Shown here: in pieces, positions 47,621-54,294 of the stretch
Position numbering within the stretch: position 1 is the stretch's first letter
Layout of the letters: the number at the start of each line of letters is the position of its first letter
Assembly (NCBI GenBank): GCA_014529675.2
Contig: CP076040.1
Span: 2,685,894-2,749,893 of the forward strand
Reading direction: 5' to 3'
Origin: Opitutia bacterium ISCC 52
GTDB taxonomy: Bacteria > Verrucomicrobiota > Verrucomicrobiia > Opitutales > UBA2995
Length of the DNA: 64,000 nucleotides
Notes under the pieces: generated by a model
What the model saw: the letters and a program-made list of their open reading frames with translations, nothing else
Database searches by the model: none
What the model was told of the DNA's origin: nothing
Position numbers and translations under genes: made by a program

Positions 47621-48491
47621 ATACCACCAGTCCGATACTGAGAGTTACAGAATAGAGCGCGAGCATAAGAACTGTCTTTGCCAACAGAGCATTGAACTCC
47701 GGTCCCTTCTTTGCGCGGCAAAGACCTATCCAAAGAATAAATCCCAGTGGCAATGTAAGGAGCGGAAGTTGGACCCATGAATCGTTGAAGCGGAAAGCCA
47801 ACCAGACCACGACCACCTGCGACCACAACAACAGCAGTCGATATTCCCAGATGCTAAAGGTGGCACCCAGGCGAACAGCCAGCGTTCGTTTATTGGCCAA
47901 GCAGTCAGTATCCACATCACGAAGATTATTAACCACCAGCAGGTTGGTGCTCAACCCTCCCAAAGCAGTTGCACTAAGAAAGACTTCAAATGGAACAAAG
48001 CCTGCCTGTACGTAAAACGTACAACACACCGCCACGATCCCGAAGAACAACATCACAAACAGATCTCCCAACCCAACGTAAGCGAAAGGAATGGGACCAG
48101 CGGTATAAGCATAGCCACAAAGGATACTCGAAATTCCAACCGCCAATAACCACCAACCGCCATAGGGAATGAGACCTAGTCCTACACAAAATGCGATAAT
48201 GAAGGTGATGGCAGTCACACGCTTCATCGCTTCCGGCTTCACAAGCCCAGCGGCCACCGCTCGAGTAGGCCCCACCCGATCTTTTGTATCAGCTCCTTTT
48301 TTGAAGTCATAATAGTCATTCGCAAAATTCGTCCCGATCTGGATCAGCAACGCAAAGAGCAAACAAATCAAAGCGGGCTCCCACCGAAACACCTGAGCGT
48401 GGTGGGCAAGTGCCGTCCCTACCATAACGGGTGCAATCGCAGCCGGTAAGGTTTTCGGACGGGACGCCAGGATCCAGGGTTTCAAAGCCAT
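47619..48491 (-). CDS. menA: 1,4-dihydroxy-2-naphthoate polyprenyltransferase
   Basis: The 290-residue UbiA-family membrane enzyme has the prenyl-diphosphate-binding motif NFANDYYDFKKGAD near residue 58 and the second Asp-rich motif NNLRDVDTDCLANKRTLAVRLG. PRKTLPAAIAPVMVGTALA-type sequence marks the N-terminus as MenA-like. It prenylates 1,4-dihydroxy-2-naphthoate in menaquinone synthesis, implying menaquinone-based respiration. The next gene on the strand starts 2 bases upstream of it. Confidence 0.9.
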   Translation of the reverse strand: MALKPWILASRPKTLPAAIAPVMVGTALAHHAQVFRWEPALICLLFALLIQIGTNFANDYYDFKKGADTKDRVGPTRAVAAGLVKPEAMKRVTAITFIIAFCVGLGLIPYGGWWLLAVGISSILCGYAYTAGPIPFAYVGLGDLFVMLFFGIVAVCCTFYVQAGFVPFEVFLSATALGGLSTNLLVVNNLRDVDTDCLANKRTLAVRLGATFSIWEYRLLLLWSQVVVVWLAFRFNDSWVQLPLLTLPLGFILWIGLCRAKKGPEFNALLAKTVLMLALYSVTLSIGLVV

Positions 48492-48492
48492 G

Positions 48493-49134
48493 CTATTGGG
48501 AATGTGGAGGTTTCATTTCCTTTTCAAGGGACAATATCCAATCAGCTATTTCTTGAGGCCGTTCAGGATAGGCATCCCCTTCCAATCGCGGTTGCCAGGA
48601 CCTCAAAAAAGTAAGGGCCGCAAAACGCTTACCCGATTCTGTCAACAAACGTGCGTAACTCTTTCCCAACAAATACGGAAACCCTTCAATCGCGACACCC
48701 TCCCCTAAATAACCCAGAGCCAGCGATGGATCTTCAACGACCGTTTCTGCGATAAAGGCACCCGTTTGAAAGCACTCTGGATCATCTACAAAGTAAGGTC
48801 TCGAATTCTCAAAAAAATCTAGAGCATCCCGACCATAATCATTTCGCGAGCGATCAGCATTCCATACGGGTAGATCGAAAGCGATCGTCTGAGAGGCCAA
48901 TCGCCAGTAGGCTAAATTCGAAGGATTCAGTGCAGTTGCAAAGCGGTAACTGTCAATAAGCCGGGGTTCATCTTTGTTCAACCAAGCGCCGTAACCCTGC
49001 ACCCAGAACCAAGAACTCACTAAGCTAGCTCCCGTCGAACCTGGCCTCTGGTTCTCTAAATCCAATCGAGAACTAAACAGATTAAGAAAAACGATACCTA
49101 ACAACGTTAGTACTATGATGGTCCAATTTCTCAC
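48493..49134 (-). CDS. Membrane-anchored protein of unknown function, linked to an ABC exporter
   Basis: The 213-residue product has one N-terminal hydrophobic helix (IIVLTLLGIVFLNLF) followed by a helical region resembling TPR repeats (SYRFATALNPSNLAYWRLA, GAFIAETVVEDPSLALGYLG). Its start overlaps the permease gene upstream by 4 bases and its end is 1 base from the menA start, so it is in the ABC operon. An accessory subunit of the exporter is a reasonable guess. Confidence 0.6.
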   Translation of the reverse strand: MRNWTIIVLTLLGIVFLNLFSSRLDLENQRPGSTGASLVSSWFWVQGYGAWLNKDEPRLIDSYRFATALNPSNLAYWRLASQTIAFDLPVWNADRSRNDYGRDALDFFENSRPYFVDDPECFQTGAFIAETVVEDPSLALGYLGEGVAIEGFPYLLGKSYARLLTESGKRFAALTFLRSWQPRLEGDAYPERPQEIADWILSLEKEMKPPHSQ

Positions 49135-49946
49135 AGCTCTCTCCTCCTAAACACCCATGCGGAAGCCACGAAAAATAGAATCGCGTAAAGGATCTCGCCA
49201 CCCATGAAACTTATAAATTTACCAGCCGCCAACGCACCATCGTACCAAAAAATTCCCGGAACGATGGATAGGTCAAATCGCGGCAAGAGGTAGCGAAGTA
49301 CTTGGGAAAAAGCAGCCGCAATCCCCTTCGCACCTTCGTACATCCCTTCGGCAGCACTGGCAAATACCGACACAGACCACACCAACAGCGACAAAACGAT
49401 GGAGAACAGGAACGTCCTGGAAAGCACAGACAATAGAACGACCAACGCCCCCAACACTAACCATTGGAATAATATAAACAGGCACAATTGGACCCACACC
49501 CCAATGGTCGGCGTTAACGTATCGATTCCCTCAATTGCGAGACCTCCTGCGTTGTCCCAAACCAGCAGGTTCAAGACAACGATGGCAACACAGCCTGCGA
49601 ATGCCAAGGCCAACCAACTCCCAATCAGCTTACCGGCTAGATACTCGCTACGCTGAAGGCCGCGGACCAAGTGGGTGCAGAGAACACCTGATTCGAAATC
49701 AGCATATAGCTGAAGAGCGATCAGAATCACGAGAACGACCCCCAAACTCAGAAGGACGGTCCCAAGACCAAAATCATAGATCAACTTGGGTGCAGAAGCC
49801 CCTAAAGGAAGTTGGGCCAGCGATTGAACTCCAAGAATCAGAAAAACAAGTCCGAGCAAGCAGACCTGATACCACCGATTGTGCAACACGACTTCCAACA
49901 AGGTATCGGTCGCGACCAATCGTATACGCTTTAAGGTATCAAACAT
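49131..49946 (-). CDS. ABC-2 type transporter permease
   Basis: The 271-residue protein has about six transmembrane helices with an N-terminal LVATDTLLEVVLHNRWYQ segment and the FESGVLCTHLVRGLQRSEYLAGKLIGSW loop typical of ABC-2/NosY-like permeases. It overlaps the ATPase gene by 8 bases upstream and the anchored protein by 4 bases downstream, so the three form one unit. Substrate unknown. Confidence 0.8.
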   Translation of the reverse strand: MFDTLKRIRLVATDTLLEVVLHNRWYQVCLLGLVFLILGVQSLAQLPLGASAPKLIYDFGLGTVLLSLGVVLVILIALQLYADFESGVLCTHLVRGLQRSEYLAGKLIGSWLALAFAGCVAIVVLNLLVWDNAGGLAIEGIDTLTPTIGVWVQLCLFILFQWLVLGALVVLLSVLSRTFLFSIVLSLLVWSVSVFASAAEGMYEGAKGIAAAFSQVLRYLLPRFDLSIVPGIFWYDGALAAGKFISFMGGEILYAILFFVASAWVFRRREL

Positions 49947-50673
49947 CCTCCTGCTCCTTCCTCAATGATTCCAGGAACCACTGTTTTAAACTGGAATCAA
50001 ATCTGGGTGGTCCTTCAAAAATCGATTGGCCGCGATGAAGCACCACTATCTGCTCGAACAAGGAATCTGCCCCATCCAACAAATGCGTGGCTAGTAGCAC
50101 CGTCTTGCCTGCTTCGACCAACTCCCGCAACAGCTGCTCCGTTTTTTGGCGAGCTAATGGATCCAGACCATCCATCGGCTCGTCGGCCACAATGACCTGC
50201 GGTTCATGAATCAGTGCCTGAGCCAGGGCCAGACGTTGAATTCCCCCCTTGGAAAGCTGCCCGATTCGTCGAGTCGCTTGATCCGGAAGGGACGAAAGGG
50301 CCAAACAATCTTCCACGCGAGTGTCTAAGCGCTTGCCACTTAGACCGCCTAATTTCCCACAGAGATAGAGGAAGCTTCGTGGAGTGTGATGCGTTGGAAA
50401 CCTTGGCCGCTCCGGAATGTAAGCCACTTGGTTTTGCTGTGCCAGCTCCCTGGGCGTTTTTCCGAATAGTTTCACTCGGCCATCATAGTCGGGCAATAAC
50501 CCACAGAGAATCTTGAGTAGCGTGGTTTTACCGGACCCGTTGCCACCGATCACTCCCAGCAAGGTTCCCGATTTCACTTCCAAGTCAAGGTGATCCAAGG
50601 CCAGCCTGCCTTGTCGTCCCCACCCTTCAGAATACTCTTTCGACAATCCGTCGATGCTGATTACCGGATCCAT
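49939..50673 (-). CDS. ABC transporter ATP-binding protein
   Basis: This 244-residue ATPase has Walker A IGGNGSGKTTLLKIL, Q-loop AYIPERPRFP, signature LSKGGIQRLALAQAL, Walker B VIVADEPMDGLDPL and switch His LATHLLDGA. The layout resembles CcmA/NosF-type exporters. It energises the permease with which its 3' end overlaps by 8 bases. Acylphosphatase is 8 bases upstream. Confidence 0.92.
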   Translation of the reverse strand: MDPVISIDGLSKEYSEGWGRQGRLALDHLDLEVKSGTLLGVIGGNGSGKTTLLKILCGLLPDYDGRVKLFGKTPRELAQQNQVAYIPERPRFPTHHTPRSFLYLCGKLGGLSGKRLDTRVEDCLALSSLPDQATRRIGQLSKGGIQRLALAQALIHEPQVIVADEPMDGLDPLARQKTEQLLRELVEAGKTVLLATHLLDGADSLFEQIVVLHRGQSIFEGPPRFDSSLKQWFLESLRKEQEDV

Positions 50674-50681
50674 CTAACCCG

Positions 50682-50960
50682 TTATCGGATCGTAAAGGCC
50701 TTGTGTTGGCGGGTGCGCTCAACTTCAGATTGTGTCTTATCCCGGATGAAACTGGCCATCTCCTCGTTGAGAGCCTTGATAAAGGCCACGCATTCTTCCC
50801 GGTCTCCTTCCAGCTCTAACTGAACACGGGCATCAGCCAGATTTTTCACAAACCCAGTCACTTCGTATCCCTTGGCCAAATTAAATGTGGTAAAGCGAAA
50901 ACCCACGCCTTGGACGTGTCCTTCGAAGTAGACTTTGAAGTGAGATACGCTGTCTTCCAT
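50682..50960 (-). CDS. acyP: Acylphosphatase
   Basis: The 92-residue protein has the signature GHVQGVGFRF at residues 14-23 (catalytic Arg22) and GFVKNLADARVQLELEG with catalytic Asn40. It hydrolyses acyl phosphates in the cytoplasm. It is first on the minus-strand run leading to the ABC exporter and menA, divergent from the acidic protein gene at 51137. Confidence 0.93.
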   Translation of the reverse strand: MEDSVSHFKVYFEGHVQGVGFRFTTFNLAKGYEVTGFVKNLADARVQLELEGDREECVAFIKALNEEMASFIRDKTQSEVERTRQHKAFTIR

Positions 50961-51136
50961 AGTTAAATTATAAGAATCAATAGCTTAGACAACCATGTTA
51001 ACCATATGCAATCAAACCTGACTTTCAATAACTCTGCTCAATTTGCTAAGATTACGAAAAATGACTTGCTACTTTTAGATTAATGCTAAGGGTGGGTGAG
51101 ACTTAAGGTGCATCTGTTTGCCGCTAGGTATAACGA

Positions 51137-51844
51137 ATGAAAAACTTCGATCACGATCAATTTTCAGAGGGCGACTGGGAGGAAAAAGGCGAGCTAGCCT
51201 GGAACGAATTCGATTGGGAATTATTCCTCCAGAGACAAGACAAAGAAGCGAAACGCTTTATCCGCACCTACAATAGTCTGTCCCCTCAATCAAATCGGAT
51301 CGACGAAACTGCACGACTCATGGGCTGGGACTCCTCCGATTGGTCCATGAACGATTTGAATTTCGATGAACTTCTCGAAGAAAGCACCTGGAAGACCGAG
51401 GGCTTTGGAGAAGAAGATGATACGGACCTAGATCCATACACCCTCCACCGCCATCCGGTGTATGTTGCGGTGCACGGCCTGTTCGACTCCGTACTTCATC
51501 TCTGTGAATCTTTGCTTAATGAAACAACAAACGACAACTTGTCTCCCAAACTCTGCTTCGACCTCGTAAAGTCGATCAGCGAAGGGAAGCTAGAGTCACT
51601 ACTTGCACTACAATCACTGGACTTGGCAGATTATGCCCTTACCGTGAGTGAGCTGAAAAGAGCACTCAAATCATTGAACCAGAGTTTTAAAATTCTGGAA
51701 TCCATTCATTCCGCAAAAAATCCAAAGCTCTACGCCTTTGAGACGGAATCGATCAGTCGCCTGTTCGATATCCGCGAAATCTGGCTAAGAGTCATGAAAG
51801 ACTGCCGAGAAGAACTTGATCGTCGAATAAAAGACGGCGAGTAA
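51137..51844 (+). CDS. Acidic protein of unknown function, upstream of a sigma-like gene
   Basis: The 235-residue product is unusual: the first 110 residues are strongly acidic and rich in Trp and Asp (GDWEEKGELAWNEFDWELF, WDSSDWSMNDLNFDELLEES). The second half is helical (LCFDLVKSISEGKLESLLAL, SELKRALKSLNQSFKILESI). No signal or membrane helix is seen. I do not recognise a family. It precedes the sigma-like gene by 32 bases, and its acidity would suit a partner of a basic nucleic-acid-binding protein. Confidence 0.6.
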   Translation: MKNFDHDQFSEGDWEEKGELAWNEFDWELFLQRQDKEAKRFIRTYNSLSPQSNRIDETARLMGWDSSDWSMNDLNFDELLEESTWKTEGFGEEDDTDLDPYTLHRHPVYVAVHGLFDSVLHLCESLLNETTNDNLSPKLCFDLVKSISEGKLESLLALQSLDLADYALTVSELKRALKSLNQSFKILESIHSAKNPKLYAFETESISRLFDIREIWLRVMKDCREELDRRIKDGE

Positions 51845-51876
51845 CTCTCCACTCTTTCTACAAAACCAATCCCATC

Positions 51877-52692
51877 ATGGGCTGGCTATCTATCCGCACA
51901 TTCAATCACACTCAGGTCGCTTCGCGCGGCAAACTTCGTAAACAACTTCGCAAAGCCGCTAGGGGGAATACCCAAGCGTTTGAAGTCGTTACTGATCAGT
52001 ATCTGAACTTCATTACTGAGTTCCTGGTCATTTCCGGCTATCACGAAGAAGACCGAATTCAGGGCTATTGCCGCGAAGTACTGCACAATATTTGGCTTCG
52101 TAGTGCTTACATCCGTCGCGTCTCCGACTTCGAAAGGCAGCTGTTTATCTTCCTTAAACAGATTCCGATCAATGTAGCACCCTTCCAGAACCTGTTGACT
52201 CAGCGACTGGTAATGCTCAACTCGCTGCAGCGCTTCCTACTAGTTGGCCGTGATCTCGAATCCTGGAGCAGCAAAAACCTGTCTCTCGCCATGCGCGTCC
52301 CAAAATACGAATTGAGGAAACCCCTTTACGATGCCTGGAAGACATTGGTTGGCTTCAGACTTTCAGACCTCGATTTCAACACCAACGAGTGTATGGAAAA
52401 AGTGGTAGAAAACATGGAAGGCGCCTTGGATCATATCCAACAACGTCGACTGTGCAAGAAAGTGAAGGAAAACGCGATGGCCTCACAATTTAAGGCCGAC
52501 TGTTTGAACCTGCGCTGCGAGTTAGTCGAGCTTAGACAAAACGCTCGCTGGGAGCAAGAAGCCAGAAGTCAGTTTTTCAAGGACCTGAGAGAAGATATTG
52601 CTATGATCATGCAATGGAAGCCAGAGCTGGGCGAACGCCTGAAGAATCAGGTTTCATTTCAGTGCCTCCACTTGGAAACGAACGGAAGCTAG
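51877..52692 (+). CDS. Degenerate ECF sigma factor-like protein
   Basis: In this 271-residue protein, residues about 27-95 resemble sigma region 2 (AARGNTQAFEVVTDQYLNFI, then a helix ending RQLFIFLKQIP). Residues about 113-160 resemble region 4 with a helix-turn-helix (LNSLQRFLLVGRDLESWSSK, NLSLAMRVPKYELRKPLYDA). Core-binding and promoter-reading residues are poorly conserved, so function as a true sigma factor is uncertain. An extra basic, coiled C-terminus (170-271, including RRLCKKVKENAMASQFKADC) is not found in normal ECF factors. Call based on pattern only. Confidence 0.5.
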   Translation: MGWLSIRTFNHTQVASRGKLRKQLRKAARGNTQAFEVVTDQYLNFITEFLVISGYHEEDRIQGYCREVLHNIWLRSAYIRRVSDFERQLFIFLKQIPINVAPFQNLLTQRLVMLNSLQRFLLVGRDLESWSSKNLSLAMRVPKYELRKPLYDAWKTLVGFRLSDLDFNTNECMEKVVENMEGALDHIQQRRLCKKVKENAMASQFKADCLNLRCELVELRQNARWEQEARSQFFKDLREDIAMIMQWKPELGERLKNQVSFQCLHLETNGS

Positions 52693-52776
52693 TTCAGAGG
52701 CAGATTATCTTAGCAGACAGAAACGGGCCCTTTACGAGAGTCACTAGGGTGAGCCTAGGTTCTAGTAATTAAGATG

Positions 52777-52905
52777 TCAGGTGTCAGAAATTTGATCTCT
52801 TACTCCTACTTGCGTCGTGTAACGCCGCCTCGCCGTTTCAATGATCCAGATAATAGTAACAACACGAACTGACGTCAATTTTATAGCCTGACACCCGACA
52901 CCTGA
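52777..52905. repeat. Inverted-repeat bounded element (TCAGGTGTC ends)
   Basis: TCAGGTGTCAG (52777-52787) is mirrored by CTGACAC (52888-52894) and GACACCTGA (52897-52905), bounding about 100 bases without a coding frame. It resembles a small non-autonomous mobile element. It occupies most of the 224-base gap between the sigma-like gene and the PNPOx-like gene. Confidence 0.5.
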
Positions 52906-52916
52906 ACACTACTCCC

Positions 52917-53366
52917 TCAAATTTCGATTGGCACATCATAATATTCCAACGCCCACTCCTTCATGTAGCGCACATGATTCGGAACGATCTTATAAATGAT
53001 TAGATTCGGGTTATCGATCGAACCCAGGTAATTCCTAAGTAGCGGATTCGACTCCCAGATTTCAGTGAGTAATTCAGAATCATCTAGAATCTCAGCCATT
53101 CCCGTGATTCGCACTTGGTTATGATCTCCATCCAGGTAACACAACTCTACCTTGGGATTGGCTGCGATCTCACCCGTCTTGTGATACTGTTTCAGATTCG
53201 CCACATAGACGGTAAATCCATCAACCCTGACGGGCGACACCGGCCGAAGCCGTGGCTGGTCTGCATCCAGTGATGCAAGTTGCGGAAAACGGGCTGAGCG
53301 AATGGTTGCCTGAGCCAGGTCAATGAGAGCTTCTGGCTCAATGGGATCATGGGTCGGTTTGGACAT
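52917..53366 (-). CDS. Pyridoxamine 5'-phosphate oxidase family (flavin-binding split barrel) protein
   Basis: The 149-residue protein has the split-barrel pattern: IRSARFPQLASLDADQPRLRPVS at the N-terminus, DGFTVYVANLKQYHKTGEIAANPKVELCY, and NQVRITGMAEILDD. Such short members bind FMN or F420 and act as general oxidoreductases rather than true PdxH. It is convergent-independent, read toward the repeat element. Confidence 0.85.
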   Translation of the reverse strand: MSKPTHDPIEPEALIDLAQATIRSARFPQLASLDADQPRLRPVSPVRVDGFTVYVANLKQYHKTGEIAANPKVELCYLDGDHNQVRITGMAEILDDSELLTEIWESNPLLRNYLGSIDNPNLIIYKIVPNHVRYMKEWALEYYDVPIEI

Positions 53367-53447
53367 AGAAAAGAAAGATTACGCCAAGTCCTCCCCAAAT
53401 CAAAATCTGATTTAAATTTCTCAAAATTTTCTTGAAGCTAATCTCTC

Positions 53448-54074
53448 ATGCGATTGCTTTGGATATTCATCGGCCTGGGAGTGCTGTTCACCATTCCCTT
53501 TCTCCTATGGGGAGATGCCATGGAACTCGCATTTTCATCGGAGGCCGCCATCACCTGGTTACAAGGCTTTGAAAGCTGGGCTTGGGCAGCGGCTATTGGA
53601 CTTCTCTTCCTTGATTTTATACTCCCCGTTCCGGGAACTGCGGTCATGTCTGCCCTCGGCTACGTCTATGGCCCCATCACAGGAGGCCTGATCGCCAGCG
53701 GCGGATCTATAATGGCTGGCTGGTTCGCCTACGGACTCTGTCGTCTCCTTGGCCCCGGAGCCGCAGTTAAATTACTGGGACAAAAAGATTATCAAAGAGG
53801 AGTCACGCTGTTCTCCGAAGCTGGAGGTTGGATCGTGGCCATTTCCCGGTGGCTCCCACTCATTCCAGAGATCGTCGCCTGCATGGCCGGCCTGACAAGG
53901 ATGCCACCACTCAAATTTACCCTCGCCCTCGCCTGCGGCTCCATCTCCCTCGGATTCGTCTTCGCCTACATAGGCTCAACCGGCGAAAACAACCCGACAA
54001 TGGCTATATTACTGAGTGTAGGCATCCCACCTGCGCTATGGTTTTTTGCACAGAGGATGATCCGATCAGATTAA
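53448..54074 (+). CDS. VTT domain membrane protein (DedA/TVP38 superfamily)
   Basis: The 208-residue polytopic protein has the VTT motif region: LFLDFILPVPGTAVMSALGYVYG, GSIMAGWFAYGLCRLLG, and ISRWLPLIPEIVACMAGLTRMP, followed by a last helix pair. Members are lipid scramblases or transport-related proteins. The stop is followed by the tRNA-Ala gene on the opposite strand. Confidence 0.85.
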   Translation: MRLLWIFIGLGVLFTIPFLLWGDAMELAFSSEAAITWLQGFESWAWAAAIGLLFLDFILPVPGTAVMSALGYVYGPITGGLIASGGSIMAGWFAYGLCRLLGPGAAVKLLGQKDYQRGVTLFSEAGGWIVAISRWLPLIPEIVACMAGLTRMPPLKFTLALACGSISLGFVFAYIGSTGENNPTMAILLSVGIPPALWFFAQRMIRSD

Positions 54075-54077
54075 ATC

Positions 54078-54104
54078 AAAAAAGTCTCCGCGATTGACGG
54101 AGGC
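54078..54104 (-). terminator. Terminator of the tRNA-Ala transcript
   Basis: On the minus strand GCCTCCG, a 7-base loop and CGGAGAC (6 of 7 pairs) are followed by six T (54083-54078). It begins 7 bases after the tRNA 3' end. Confidence 0.65.
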
Positions 54105-54111
54105 TTAGAAA

Positions 54112-54187
54112 TGGTGGAGCCAGACGGGATCGAACCGACGACCTCCTGAATGCCATCCAGGCGCTCTTCCAACTGAGCTATGGCCCC
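54112..54187 (-). tRNA. tRNA-Ala (anticodon GGC)
   Basis: 76 bases including an encoded CCA. The acceptor stem GGGGCCA pairs with TGGCTCC (one G-T), D-arm contains AGCTCAGTTGGAAGAGC, anticodon stem CCTGG/TCAGG encloses loop ATGGCAT (GGC), and the T-arm contains GGTTCGATCC. All standard for bacterial tRNA-Ala reading GCC/GCU. Confidence 0.96.
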
Positions 54188-54294
54188 CTAAACTAAGTGA
54201 AGGAAAGAAAGTTAGTATTTGTTTCAGGTCAACTGCATTTTATAGCGAAATCCCTCATGTCTTTCCATCAATACTTACTGGCTAATGCTACGAA

